Positions 12,501-25,684 of a DNA stretch of 64,000 bases are shown piece after piece. How positions within the stretch are numbered: position 1 is the stretch's first letter; each line of letters opens with the position of its first letter. The stretch comes from Phallusia fumigata (lineage: Eukaryota > Chordata > Ascidiacea > Phlebobranchia > Ascidiidae): contig QXVZ01001034.1 of the NCBI GenBank assembly GCA_008931825.1, positions 372,001 through 436,000 on the forward strand, written 5' to 3'. The position numbers and the translations under genes were made by a program. The notes under the pieces are model-generated. The model was not told where the DNA came from. It worked only from the letters and a program-made list of their open reading frames with translations, and searched no databases.

Positions 12501-15500
12501 ATGAAAGTATAGTGCTTACTGGCCTGCTGTCAGTAGCAAGTGTGACATGGTAATGCTGCCAAAACATATTTATAGCAATTGCAAATGTGATGAGTGCAAC
12601 AAAGATTAACACATAATGTTGCAATAATTAAAAGGAAATGTATGTCAAAGGTAGAGGCTGTCTATGTAAGATTTTAACTGGGGTTTTTTGTTAAAACATA
12701 CGTTAATTTTTAAAAATAAGTGGAGAATGTTTACTTTAAGTTGTCAGATTAAAGCATTTCAGGAAATTGCGTAAAAGTAAGAACTGGTTGCAAACAAACC
12801 ATACCCTAGGCATGTTTGAAACATGGATCACTTCGTTATTTTTAATTTTCATTGTGTCCAGGTTTCTGTCCCACATCACTTAACTGTTAGAGAAGCTTAC
12901 TTGAAACAACTGTTTGACATGAAAAAGTTTCATCCAACAGCCATTGTGAAGGCTCTGGCTATTCATCAGAAAGCAGCAGTAAGCAGTCGTAACCTCTCAA
13001 TTGAAACGCTTCGTGAGAGAATAATAAGCTTTGTTGAACAAGAGGTATGTAATAAAGTGTTTCTCAATTTCCTGGAAAGCCGTTTTTTCAATTTTTTGTT
13101 GATTTTTAACAGTTTCTGAACCTCAAACTTTCATTGTGTAAGTGTTTGCTACAAAAAAACCTTTAAAAATGACAAAGCTTTCATAATTTGTTTCAAGAAA
13201 ATACAAAAAAACGTTTTTTTGATTGGATTTACACATGTTCGCAATCAAGGTTTTTGTCAACAAACAAAACACTACAACTTTATTTGTGTTAATCTTAGGC
13301 AAGTTTGCTCCTTCCAGAGGATGGCACAACAGCTGACCTGCTCACAGAATGCCAAGTAACTGCCTGGCAAAACTTCTACAGCACATGTGTCCAGTATCAT
13401 CAGTTTCTTTCTAAGCCCTGTGGATTGGCTGTTGCAAATGATGGCAATGTTTCTGTTGTCAAGAAGGTCAGTTGGAGTAGTGGTCACCCTGTTCCTGTTT
13501 TGGAAATTTTCATTCCTACCTACTAGACAAGATGTGATATACAATTATGTTAAAATGTTTGGAACCACGTCTACCTAAAAAGAAATATTACACTTATGAA
13601 AAATATACTGGCCCAAATAGTTCTTAAAAGCGGCATGCTTTATTCATCAAACGTTATTCATGAATCAGTTATTCATGATTAGCGTAATATTTGGACACTA
13701 AACAACTCTAAACACAGATCTGTTCATAATTCGTATCAAAAATATACTGGCCCAAATAGTTCTTAAAAGCGGCATGCTTTATTCATCAAACGTTTCGGCA
13801 ACAACTCATGCCATCATCAGTGATACAATAAGGTTTAAACCAGACACGCAGGTATTTTTGCACGTTCGTGCGGAAATGTGAAGATAATAATTGTATCACT
13901 GATGATGGCATGAGTTGTTGCTGAAACGTTTGATGAATAAAGCATGCCGCTTTTAAGAACTATTTGGGCCAGTATATTTTTGATACGAATTATGAACAGA
14001 TCTGTGTTTAGAGTTGTTTAGTGTCCAAATATTACGCTAATCATGAATAACTGATTCATGAATAACGTTTGATGAATAAAGCATGCCGCTTTTAAGAACT
14101 ATTTGGGCCAGTATATTNCTTTATTCATCAAACGTTTCAGCAACAACTCATGCCATCATCAGTGATACAATAAGGTTTAAACCAGACACGCAGGTATTTT
14201 TGCACGTTCGTGCGGAAATGTGAAGATAATAATTGTATCACTGATGATGGCATGAGTTGTTGCCGAAACGTTTGATGAATAAAGCATGCCGCTTTTAAGA
14301 ACTATTTGGGCCAGTATATTTTTGATACGAATTATGAACAGATCCGTGTTTAGAGTTGTTTAGTGTCCAAATATTACACTAATCATGAATAACTTAACCA
14401 AACAGTGGAAATTACTCGCTGGAATGGAATTCCTCACCTATGGGAACCACTGTGTTATGGCGAAAAAAATCCATTAAACACGTGCAGAATATATACTGAC
14501 ATTGTAAAAATTGTTGAGATATTATAAATTATTACATTTAACTATTATTGTTTGGGCTTGCTTTAAGACTGAACTTAAAATGTGAACTATCCCACTGTTC
14601 ACAGCGCTAAGCCACTATCATATCTGATTGTGAGGACCTTATCGAAAGTTTTTCATGCTGTTTGAAAAAATGCTTTGCTAATTTATAACGAAGCCATGGT
14701 TGGCATGACTACCAGTGGTTTCTAAACTTTTTTGTTTTGTGGCATCTTTTTTGCTGAAACTTATGATTATGAATTACAGTACCCATAGGGTTTACATGAC
14801 AATAACAAAAAGAACCATTTGAAGTAAACTGTCATTTTGCATTTTATTTACGAGGTATACACATTAATCAAGTCCGTCTAATTTGCATTATTCACCACTG
14901 GACCACACATACAAATATATCAGTGTTAAAAAAACTCCAGCTTAACTCAACAAAGAGTGTGTTTTGACCTATTTGTAAAGTTAAATAACACAGCTTTTTT
15001 TCATAGAATCATGTATCTCATCTTGTTCCTGTGTCAACATTGGAAGCTGTATGTAGGGGTGCGGACCCTTCAATATTCCAATCGATATTCCCTGGTGGTC
15101 AGTAGCCCACAGATGTATTGTTAACTTTGCCAGTATTGTTTCCAAAATGATAGATGACTGTGTACATTTTCGTTTGCAGAATTGTATTTTGATGATCTTG
15201 CGAAGCTGCTTTCCACATTAAACCTTTTATCGTGTCTACTTGGTCAGGAATATTTTGATCCGCTTCTCCAGTCACTGGAAAGCTCCACTAACCCACTAGA
15301 GGGCGTCAGTGATACTCTCGATTATGTCAAGGAGTTAACCAGGTTGGTTGAGGGGAACGCGGTGTTACAAATCTAATTTTTTACATAAAACATTGCTTCT
15401 TACATTTAGTTTTGTGATTTTACAGCGATAGTTATGACTTTCGAGAATCCATAGATTCGATTGGCGACGTTGTCACTGCTGTACAGATGCTGATCACGTG

Positions 15501-18500
15501 TCTCAGACCAACAGCACTGGATTGTGAATTTGGTTTGTAAAGTTGCTGTTGTATGAGAAAAAGTACTAGTTTTTTACCTGTTCGCTTTTTTACATACATG
15601 GACACGAACACCTCATGGCATAGTGGTGTTAAAAAATAGCTTGCCGGGCCGAATACACTTAACTAGATAAGAAGTGGGCTAAATTCTCGTTTCAAAACTA
15701 CTGCCTAATTGCAAATGACATTAAAAACTTCGTTTGGTTTTCTCAAATAGCTAATAAATTTGAATCCAGCTTTTAACAGGTTACACAGCTTCAGTTAATG
15801 GACCCTGTATAGTTTTTTTGCTATGTAGGCAACTGATTGTATGTAACAGACATTCCGCCGTCATGAAATAATCCTTCACCAGGGTTTTAACTCCATCTAC
15901 AAAAACAACACAATCTCCTGATGGTACTAGGACATTTGGCGCGCGAAAAAAGTTGCATGCTTAAGCCTCTTGTAAATCTTTGTAAACATGCCTAACTTTA
16001 ATAAAACAAGACTAGCATGTAACGAAGTTCACGTAAAACTTTTTGTAACATATTAGGCAAGTTTCAAATGAGCATTTTACCTATTTTGAACGTGCATGCA
16101 CGCAAGACTTAAAGATATAAGATTATATTTCCGTTTCTAGACGCTTCCAGCAGTGATATGATGAACAGTGAACAGAGCTTGGAGGTTTTATCCCGCGCTG
16201 TGCAGCGTTATGTGGCCGACAGACTCCATCTATCGCTTCTACTCCTTGTATTCACACTGCTTGAGGGCAAACAGTATAACTTGGTGGGTTTACGTCACTG
16301 TTTAACTTGGTAGGAACGATGCTCTCCCAATGTTTTTTAGTTTCTTTTTTTCCACCAAGTCAGGATTAGAATCAGCTACCTTGTAAGTGTTGCTATCAGT
16401 TGTTTCTGAATATACAGCAGTTCAAACCTTGCATGTGCAAGTCTTAAGCAAAATGTCCCTGTAAGTGACGCGAACATCAACTAAAATCTATTTGGTTTTT
16501 CTGCAGTCGCCCGCTCGGGTTTCAGTCTTCGTCCAAGCCTACACTGCCATCTGGTGGGCGGTTACCGAGAAAGCTGAACATGTTTCACAATCATCACTGT
16601 GAGTTTCTACATGAAAATGGCATAATTAAAGCGTTCCTGTGTTTATCCAAATCACAAAATGAAAAACATAACTGCTATATATAACACAAACATTTCACTT
16701 TATACAAGTTCTCTGGCAGTTATGTTTTGAATGACATGATTTTATTCTTAAATTTTATATTTTTGATCACTAATCTTAGATTTTTAAATGGTTTTGTCGT
16801 GTATGAGACATTCCAGCTAAAATTTTGTTTGCAATTATTACTGTATGTGATTTTTTTTACCAAATCATAGGCGGACTTTAAAGTATTTCAGGGTAGAAAA
16901 GTCTGGGTAATGAACCCACAACCTATGCTAGGATAGATTTTTGCTCTACTAATATGCTTGGTTAACCGGCTTTCATTCAGCTTAATTACATTTGCAGGCC
17001 AGACGCACTGTGATTCAATGTGCATCATGCTTCTTAAGGCCAAATCCCAGAAATAAATACACTATGGCATATACGTCATAGCTGTTTATAATCAAAGTAG
17101 GAATTTCAATTTAAACGCTGTTTAATATTGAACCAGGGAAAGCACAATGCAAACCTTGTCGGTGCATGACGTAAACAGCGCCTCTGATGCGCCATCCAGC
17201 GGACTGTTGGAGTACTTTCTAAGCGAGGATGGGGCTCGGCTTGTTGAGAGTATCGTTCAAGGGACTTACCCAGATTATGACGCAACTTCCGGTTTTCACG
17301 CGGGACTCGTTGCCTACGCCACTTCCGCTGTCGTTCAGCTTCTGTAAGTCGCTGGAATATTTGTGTTGTATTTTTGTGTGAACCTTCGAAAGAAACAACG
17401 TCCTACGCCTCAACAGGTGGCCGTTGGGTCCCACTCTCTCGTTTCCCGAGTTTCTGCTTTCCAAAGGCCAATTTTCGCGCTTGCAACGTTACATTGAGCG
17501 GGAGCTGAACGGCTGGTGCGATTTCTATCCCGTCTACAACGTTTACATGTTGGCACACTGCCACCTACATACTGGAAAGTACGATAAGGTAAGTAAAAAT
17601 ATGCCTGAACCGGGAAGTGTTGTTGGTTTTGAAGTAATCGTTGATTTTTTTATTGGTGTAAAAAACTGACTGAAAACACTGAAAACACTGAAAACAGTCT
17701 CATAACTGAAAACAGGGTGATTTTATATTCGCTTGAACACTATTGGGTCTTAAGTAGTTGACTTTACAAAGGTGTATTTTTATTGGGCTTTAAGAAGTGA
17801 ATTTTAACAAAGGGATTTTTAGTTTTACATTTTTTTTAAATTTTCACATTTTTACAGGCTGTAGAGTTCTTTATCCAAGCAGGAGGAAAAGCTAGCGACG
17901 AAGAAATTTTAATATCACGAGTAATGCAGGTTGACGACAGAACTCAATACACACAAAGCGAACTTGAAGTTCTTTACTATACAAAGGTAATTAGTGCGTA
18001 CGTATGCACTATATGAGTTTTGAATCACAGAGTATTTAAATGTAAAAGTTTATGTTATTTTTGGGAGAAAAATTCGAGAAATGAACTTTACTTTAGGGCA
18101 AAAAAAGCATCATAACAGACATTGAGCTAAACAATTTGAATTGTTTTCTGTTACAGTTTCTGGACAGATTTGGCTGCGTATATTTATCACCACATTGTAG
18201 AACTCGTTTCAAATTAAACTAGGGCAAGAACTTGTTGTCAATATCGATTTGCATTATTCCAGGTGCTACAAATATTTGAGGGCCTCGGCCTGAGTGAGCA
18301 GTGTGTGATCCTTGCAAAACACGCAATCGGCAAAGCTGCGGGTGGAGACCACAACCTGGTGAGACTTACTCAGTGCTTCGTGTGCAAAAGCCCACTACCA
18401 GTAATGCATAATATTACGTGGCCTCAGGTTTTGTATGGTAGTTTGCAAGGGTTCGACAGCGTTTAGCATTAAGGCCATTTGGGGTCCGTTTACCAAATCA

Positions 18501-21500
18501 ACCACTCCGGGGAGCCAAAAACCTTGTTTTATTACCAATTAAAGATAACAGAACACTTATACTGCTACATTTAACTAGTTATATTATATACTCGGTTGCT
18601 ATAAATTGTTACGTTTATGAAATCAATAGTGTGGTATGTCATAAAAACATGTTACAATTACACTGTGTTTTTTGGAGGTCACGGGAGCCAGGTAAAGGTA
18701 TGAAAGAGCCGCATTAAGCAGTGATGCTGCGAGTTGCCGGCCACTTGTTTAACTGATTTTGTTTAGGTTTTGTTTGTCTACTTTAGCGCTGTCGAATCCA
18801 TTTTTATTGATTTGCCTTAATTTACTCAAAAGTGGTGCGTTTGTATTATTTCCCATAATTTTTCCCAAATCTCAAGACTGACACGAGACTTGTTGTGATA
18901 CTTGCAGCCGATTCTGTGTTCAAGCGTCTTCAGTCACTGCCTGGAGTTACGTCGTCATGACGACGCGTATGCTGCTGTAGTCTCCAACCCAGATCCCGAA
19001 CATCGAAAGGTAAGAACCAAAAAAAGCCGCGAAATTTATTTTAGTAAATTCATTTTATCGCAAACGTTTACACCGATGATGACAACATCGATTGCCAAAC
19101 CGTTTTTATGTGAAAAAAGTGTAGAGCTGCACCAACATGCAATCTGTTGCCCCACAGGATTGCCTACGTGCTATGGTTGTCGCTCTGTGTGAGAGGAAAG
19201 AATACAAAACCCTTGTTGAATACCCGTATGGTGATATGCTGGACGATGTAAGTATTGCATTTAAGGAAATACATGAAAATGATATAAAACTATTTGTTTG
19301 TTGACGTGTTTCACTATTACAGTTTGTCAGTCCCGTTGTAGTACTAAAACCCACTTTGTGATTTTGATACAAAAACCTCAATTAGCAAATTTACGTCAAA
19401 TTCTGTTGTGGTACGAATTCGGTTAAAATTTTCGTGAAGTATTGTTAAAAACAAAACCACCCACTATATAATTTTGAAACAAAAACATGCGACTTTGCAC
19501 AGCTTGTCAACATACTGGAACACAGGGCTCGAAGCTGCGACCTATTCACATCCAAACACAAATATTACGACCTCCTCTTTTCGTTTCACGTCAACAGGAG
19601 AAACTATAGACGAGGTTGGAGTTAGAAACACGTTTTGTACCGAATCCGGCAAATATTTTTTAGCTAACATATTCATTTTTATTAGAATCGTTTTGTCGGT
19701 TACTTATGTGTTTAAATTGTTTGTAAACTTTTTGTGGACACAAAAAATTTTTATTATTGGTTCATCTGCCCCCCCTGTGGGCATTACCGCTAATTCAAGA
19801 TCTAATGGTCTAGACCAGTGGTTCTCGACCGAGGGAAATTCCCCACTAGGTGAGATGTTTGTATTTGCACGGCAGGAAATGTTGTTGAAAATGTAATTCA
19901 TGGAAAAAAGTTCATGTGAAAAGTGATCTAAACAAGTTATTTAGGAACTAAACTTCCCGTGGGTTTTTAGCTTTGAATATTGGTTAAAGGGGTCCATGGG
20001 ATCAGAAAAAACAACATTGAGGACCACTGATAAAGACCAAGTCAAAATCTTTGCTTGAACTAACAATGGTATGGGCACTATTGCAAGGGAACTAAATAGG
20101 CATTTTGCAAACTTTGGCAAACTTTTTTTATATCTAGCTGCCAGTACCATGTACGAACACGCGTGGAGGCTCAGTGTGGATTCGTCAGCCGTCAACTCGC
20201 TGCTGTCACTCAAACGGCAGCACGTGTGTCTCGTTGCCACGGTAACCTGTCTGCAATTGGTCAATCCCGACTACCAGTGGATCGTCCACCCTGTAACTGT
20301 GCAAGCAAAACACGAGGTAGTTTGAATAGAAACTCTGACTTACTAAGGAACAATGACAACAACAGAAACGACTGGACACTGGCAACATGAAAACTGATTA
20401 GCCTAGAGCAAGGGTTCTCAACTCGGGGAAATTCCCACTGGGGGAGAATTTTGTATTTGCAAGAGGGTATTTTTTTCATTCATCGATTGAAACGTCATTC
20501 CAAAGTTAACACTTACAATTTGTAGTTATGAATATTAGAATCCAAAAAATAATCAATTAAAAAAAATAATCAAATTAGAGCTTAGTTTCTCCTAAAATTT
20601 ACGTCCTAAAGTTGACAATCTCAGGTTTAGTCATTAATTCAAACGTATTTGTTCCGTACCTGACACACCTACGTTTGTTTGTTAATTTTGTTACATTTTT
20701 GGCTGTAGGAGATGGTAAAGTCCCCAAAACGCGACTCTGACGGCGAAGAAGTCCAACGCACGAAGGGTGAGTCAGCACTTCTGTTAAAAAGTCATAAAAA
20801 GGGTTGAATTTTGGGAAAACGTAAACCACATCACTACTAAGTATTTCAGCGTGGTCCAACTGCAGGCTCACTGGCCAATTGTGGCCAGCTAAATCATTTT
20901 TGGACCGCCATTTGTAGCTCGGACATTTTCAGTCTGATAACCATGATTATTTACATATTATTGTCAAGAAAACGACACGAAATTTGTAAATAGTCTTTGT
21001 AATGCATAACAATGTGCTATTCACCATTAAAATCATTTTTCGTTGCGAAAGTTGGCAGAAACTTTTTGCGTTTCTTACTGAACACTGTCCCGCGAATTCA
21101 GTTAAAAGTTTCTAATGGCCCACTACAAAATCGTTAGACCATAGACCAAAGTGACGTATTTGAACAGAAAACGACAATAATTACGCTTGTGGACAGCAGA
21201 GCATTCGTGGTCGATGTTGTTTGAACTGTTGTGATAAGTTTTGAAAACTCGCATTTCTACACAGGACGCAAAGTGGTGATCAAGGAGCTTAATGACGTAC
21301 AGAAGGAAACTTTGCTCGTCGAAATGAAGATGAAAATTGCCAACGAAAGCAAGGTACGCATCTACATTGACTGCATTAGATATAAGATTAGTGATTCCCA
21401 GCCTCTTTTAATGCATTCCTCCCTTTGCTTGTTTGAAACTTTTTATTCCTCCCTTACTAGACAAAAATACTAGACGTGATAAAAAGTAATATTAAAAGAT

Positions 21501-24500
21501 GAATTACCTTCGAAGAAATACTACACTTATCAGGGGCGTAGCCAAGGGAGGGCGAAAGGGGCTATGGCCCCTCCCAAATTTCAAAATTGTACATTGAAGT
21601 AGGTAACTCCTGAAAAAAATCCCTTTTTTACATTAAGTTGGGTCACTTGCCCCCCTCAAAATTTTGGGCTGGCTACGCCATTGCACTTATCATGAATAAC
21701 TTAACTACGAAGTAGAAATTCCTCCATGCAGAGGAATTCCTTCCCGTTTGGGAACCACTGTATCAGGTGGTGCAAAGATTTTCATTTGCAATTTCAGAAT
21801 ACTTTGCTAATCTCTTGCTGGACATGTGTGAAAACCGAAAAGTAACAGCTTAATACAAGTTCCGGAAAACTGTAACACTGACGCGTTGCAAAACCTTTCT
21901 GTCACCTTTTACAGAATGACTCAGCAATTGGACCGGCAATGACAGCTGCGGAAACTTTATCATTATTGAATCACAATGCTCTGTATGACGACGCCTTTCA
22001 ACTTTGTCACAAGTTCAATTTGTCGAACATCGGGATTTTCGAATCTTTAGCAACAAGGTATGTTCCCCGCTTGTGCAAATGGATATCGAACTAAGTAAAA
22101 TCACTACCCTTTGAGGTAAAGGTCGGGCCCGCCAATCAGAATCATCCGGCCTGCAGCCACTTTACAAAATCCCTGTTTTAGGAAATTTTGCTTTGTGAGT
22201 GGGAACAAGATTAACTGTGCTTAACCTTTCTGTGCGCTTACGTTAATATCTGTGTTTGTTCCGTATTCGGAGATAATTTGATTGAAATTACTGATTTTGG
22301 TTTTGTTCAGCGAGGGATAGCACTGCAGTTAGCCCAACAATAGGGATGGGCCAAAACTGCAAGTGTTCNTCGAATACATCCGTCACGAGTGCAAATTTAT
22401 TGTACGTTATCCGAGCACTAGTGCCACATTAAACCGAGAACAATGACATTTTTTATGGCACGAAGTTTACGCTGTCGTTTCTTGTTGTAGATGAAAACTT
22501 CCCCAATGCATCTTGTCGCGACCTTCCTCAACTTGTTTAACAGTCTCCTCACTGAAATCAGTGAGTCTGGGCAAGAAGGAAAAGAGCAACTGAGCAACCA
22601 ACAGGTATATCGTATTTATCTTCAAGACTTAGCCAAGTTTTACCAAAACTTAGGTTATAGATTGAAATAAAACTGTGGGTTGGCTTTTTCGGCTACCAAG
22701 TACAGGCAGCAACACATAAATAGTTTGGGTCTATGTCGTTTCGGATTTCTCTACTGTACCCAGTAGGGATGGGCCAAAACTGCAAGTGTTCTGTTTGGTC
22801 GAGCACCGAGCATCTCACGTTAACACTCGGTGCTCGGTCGAGCACGCTCGGTGAATTGTGACGTCACAAACATTCCGATTTACACTAGTTTTTCATATTT
22901 TCTAGGTTTTTCATTTATCTACCCACCAGGGCCATATTTGGGGTTCCTTCTGCATAACGTGTAAGGCAACACTAAGTGAAACACCCATGTGTTTTTGAGT
23001 AACAACAGCAACTAATGAAAAGCACTTTAAAGTACACGTGTTTCCACCCTTTCACGTTTTCAAAAACAGTCACTTTTATTCTTGGGGACCTTTCCTCGTA
23101 CGTTAGCAGTGAATAAATCCGTCAATAACAATCTGATAAACCTACCCACAAACGAATTGTTAAACCGCAGCGGCAAGATCCATTATTGTGCAATAAGCAA
23201 GTAATCAATTCATGGTGCGGTTTCACAGTAATTGCGTAGTTTTAAATTTGGTTTAGAATAAATTTGAACTTTTTGTCGAATGCTCGGCCCAATTCATGCG
23301 ACTGCTCGGCCGAGCACCGAGCATCAAAAATTGCGATGCCCGGTACCGAGTACTCGGGTTCTGGCTCGGTTCGGCCCATCCCTACCCAACAATAAGCGAG
23401 TATCTAATGTTGGTACCTGCTGTTTGGTCGACCATGTTTGGGGTACACACGTGACTTAAAACCCGCCTCGCTGCATCACTGTTGATGGCATGTGTATTGC
23501 TGTTGTTTGATATATCGCGCTTTTAATAACCATTTTTTGCCGGCATATTTGTGACAAAATGTATCTTTCCTTTAATCTTGTTCTGAGGGAAGTTTATTAA
23601 GTAAAGCTGATTACAAGAAAAACTGTTGTGTTCTTCATCATACGATGTATTTTGGTCAAGCACCGGGCATCAAAAACGTTAATACTTGTTACTAAGGGTA
23701 TTGTGTAGGCTGCCACAATATAAACAGCTTTGTTTGTGATTGGGTTAAGCTGCAGACTAATTTTATATCTATTCGACTCAGATGCGTAAGGGCTTCGTAC
23801 TTAACCGATGAATCCCAAACTCTCTCCTGGCTCAACAAGAGCAACCGATCTTCGACGCTCGACCACGGTCACTCGAGCGTGTCCGACATGGCGTGGAGGC
23901 TGCTGAGAGACTATTTAGAATGTCACGTGACAGCGCACGATTGCAGTCAGTGCCACCGGGCCGTGCTCAAGATAATTCTCGGATATGGATTTGCTGTACC
24001 TGCGTGGTTCATGTCTGCGTACAAGGTGGTGTCTTCTTGTCTTTTGGAAGTTTAGTTCCAGTTTTACTTGAGAAACCTTAAGAAAACAATATCGGCAACT
24101 TTACATGTTTGCACCTGGTACCAAATTCACGATGTTAAATGGTCTTAATAAGAGACCGTTCGTCAATAGGAGACAAGCCACTATGTGTGTGAGACATGTT
24201 CTTAATTTGGAGATACGCTGTTGTCATCATCAGGAATGACTAGGAAAAGCGGCGCAAAGTTATCTGCCGAAGTAAAAAAGGCGTACCAACTTTTAAAACC
24301 ACACTGATGTTTTACACACTAGTAATGACTTGTATCTTTCTGTATATCTGCTCCTTAATTTGCGTAATTTGATTAAGTGGGCGTTCAAAGTTAGTACAGA
24401 AATCGTCCTGAACCACGGTTACGGAATAAAGACTATTCCGATTCCGACTAAACTATTCTATTCGAATAATAAGTGATGATACCATTTGTTTGGCAAAATC

Positions 24501-25684
24501 TATTTTATTATGCGCCCTAAAAACTCCACTGTTTCATTTACGTGCACTGAAAACTTCAGTTGAATAATTTCCTCGCTATTTTTTCTGCTCTTCTATCGCT
24601 GGTTTATTTTGGCTGCAGAAACTGAACTGCCCAGAACTGCTTCGGATGTTGATATCCTACGACTGTTTGGAAGAGGCGACAACTGTCAGTGTTGAATACA
24701 TTGACGCCGTGATGGGAGTTGGGCCTGATCACTTTGCTATCAAGGTTTTTTTAAGCATGATCATGTGTCTATACCATGTTTCTTTTGCGTTAAGCATTAT
24801 CGTTAGTCCATATATTTTGGTTTTCCACTTTTGGTGTCCTTTCTCGCTGGGATCGGCACATCCTGTCCGCGTTTTTAACAATTTCAGCAGTCCCGTTGTT
24901 TAACAATCTAATGGACTGATTTTTTAATTTGAGACTGGCTAACCAGGGGGCATGTCTATACCGAATCCCCAGTGCCAAAATACGAAAGATGTTATATTAC
25001 ATTTAGATCCAACAAAAATTGTTTGTTATTTAAACACGAGAACAATAATTACTTTCCGGAAATTACAAAAGGAAATACGAGAACTGGTTGGTGATTTCAA
25101 ATGGCGCGCAAACAATAAACAGAAAAAGGATTCGTCGAAGACGATGAAAGTCATCGAATAAGCAAGCTTTTTTCAAAAAAAGGTTTACTTTTAGCACCCA
25201 AAACCAGTTACTGAGTTACTGGATCACTTTTTCAGTATAACGTATAGCATACCAGTTTTGTCACCTTTACGTATGTTTCAGAACACTTTGCTTAGCACTG
25301 GAGGTCAGGTTTGGCTTCCCTACAACGAATTCGAACATCTTTTGATGATTTTCGACGAGTCAAGATCCCAGGAGAAATACGAAGCGGTTTGTCTTTTTGT
25401 TTACATTTCGAAAGCATCTGTATGCTAAAACCCTTGTGTTATTCATAATTTGCTAATCCCATTTATAAACGCACTAAAAACTCAGTTGATTGTAGAAATA
25501 TTTTCAGTCGAGTTAAAAGCTACAGACTTTTAGCAATCAGGAACTCTGTAAAATTGCCAGATCTGAAAACTTTTGTCCCTACGTTTTTCAGATGCACGAA
25601 ATGCTTTCTGACAAGTTGGACGATTACTTCCTAGAAGCAGAGCGGATTTCCGAAGCGATGCTTCATGCAAGAATGATGTCTTGA
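9524..25684 (+). CDS. NUP160: Nucleoporin NUP160, nuclear pore Y-complex scaffold
   Basis: 31 coding exons with consistent phases: 9524-9632, 9743-9848, 9981-10084, 10188-10288, 10622-10820, 10984-11171, 11630-11699, 11809-11912, 12161-12379, 12862-13044, 13299-13466, 15007-15097, 15180-15342, 15426-15532, 16141-16283, 16507-16598, 17137-17343, 17417-17588, 17858-17986, 18263-18358, 18908-19009, 19158-19247, 19503-19614, 20138-20316, 20709-20766, 21265-21353, 21915-22057, 23782-24025, 24619-24744, 25282-25386, 25592-25684. Total 1363 residues (human 1436). Resemblance to vertebrate NUP160 is clear in SNVLELFEYS..SNL near the N-terminus (beta-propeller), KDHKIRVWS, and the helical C-terminal half (HKYYDLLFSFHVNRRNYR, NPDYQWIVHPV, YDCLEEATTVSVEYIDAVMG). 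By family it builds the NUP107-160 ring and anchors other Y-complex nucleoporins. Introns 11 and 27 are enlarged by transposons. A hAT insertion in intron 27 contains an exon-like segment that would break the frame, so it was left out. Confidence 0.96.
13602..14117. repeat. Long near-perfect inverted repeat (foldback MITE), arms about 228 bases
   Basis: Arms 13602-13829 and about 13889-14117 are almost exact reverse complements around a 59-base spacer. The inner 46 bases (ATCAAACGTTTCGGCAACAA and onward) form the inverted termini of a MITE. The right arm ends next to the N at 14118, so the palindrome may partly reflect an assembly join. Confidence 0.8.
14118..14118. other. Ambiguous base (N), probable assembly join
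   Basis: A single N lies exactly where one copy of the foldback element stops and a second starts mid-element. Confidence 0.9.
14119..14380. repeat. Second copy of the foldback MITE
   Basis: It repeats 13777 onward almost base for base through the inner MITE and its right flank (TTTTGATACGAATTATGAAC, GTGTCCAAATATTAC) with a few substitutions. Fragments of the same flank occur at 51690-51735 and, more loosely, 23465-23550. Confidence 0.7.
14713..14900. mobile_element. hAT-like MITE, truncated copy
   Basis: It starts CAGTGGTTTCTAAAC and follows the copy at 52638 (ACCCATAG, AAGTAAACTG, CATTTTATTTA, GAGGTA), but stops at TTCACCACTG, short of the full 3' end. No clear target duplication. In NUP160 intron 11. 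Confidence 0.6.
16898..16973 (-). repeat. tRNA-like SINE fragment
   Basis: On the minus strand it reads GGTTAACCAAGC then GGTTGTGGGTTCATTACCC, matching box A and box B spacing of a tRNA-derived head. In NUP160 intron 16. Confidence 0.45.
19816..20029. mobile_element. hAT-like MITE
   Basis: Ends CAGTGGTTCTCGACC and TTGAGGACCACTG are inverted repeats with hAT-type termini. The flanks match only weakly as a target duplication. A related left end is at 20411 (AGGGTTCTCAACTCGGGG). In NUP160 introns. Confidence 0.55.
21391..21769. mobile_element. hAT-like MITE interrupted by a second MITE
   Basis: Same family as 1465-1685 (AGTGATTCCCAGCC left, TTTGGGAACCACTG right). The interior is split at CACTTATCA by the element at 21538-21690. 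In NUP160 intron 26. Confidence 0.7.
21538..21690. mobile_element. Nested MITE with duplicated CACTTATCA
   Basis: Inverted ends GGCGTAGCCA and TGGCTACGCC. The sequence CACTTATCA stands on both sides, and the uninterrupted host family reads straight through that point, so this is an insertion into an older MITE. The 8-9 base duplication fits hAT. Confidence 0.75.
22369..22369. other. Ambiguous base (N), probable assembly join
   Basis: The N follows 28 bases identical to those at 22764-22791, so it may mark a false join inside the hAT-like element. Confidence 0.85.
22491..22604 (+). pseudogene. Exon-like ORF segment inside the hAT-like element
   Basis: A 114-base stretch bounded by TTGTTGTAG and CAG|GTATAT reads openly as 38 codons starting MKTSPMHLVATFLNLFNS. 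If spliced into NUP160 at phase 2 it hits a stop at once, so it is not part of that protein. It may be a transposase or captured exon remnant, or misplaced sequence next to the N. Family not recognised. Confidence 0.3.

Larger units (their letters stand above)
13504..14454. repeat. MITE remnant split by foldback elements
   Basis: The left piece (CTACTAGACAAG, AAGAAATATTACACTTA) and right piece (ATCATGAATAACTTAA, GGAATTCCTCACC, GGGAACCACTG) match the family at 1465 and 21391. The foldback elements at 13602-14380 sit between them, so this appears to be an older copy disrupted by later insertion. It lies in NUP160 intron 11. Confidence 0.5.
22341..23384. mobile_element. hAT-like element with 8-bp target duplication
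   Basis: Left end TAGGGATGGGCCAAAAC and right end GTTCGGCCCATCCCTA are inverted repeats, flanked by CCCAACAA (22333-22340 and 23385-23392). A second copy of the left end stands at 22764, so 22764-23384 could be a complete 621-base element and 22341-22763 an extra piece. The interior is rich in GCTCGGTCGAGC-type palindromes. It lies in NUP160 intron 27. Confidence 0.8.

Noticed and set aside
22491-22604. Extra NUP160 exon
   Set aside because: At the phase required by exons 27 and 28 it gives an immediate stop. Exon 27 joins exon 28 directly in frame with good family resemblance, and the segment lies within a transposon.
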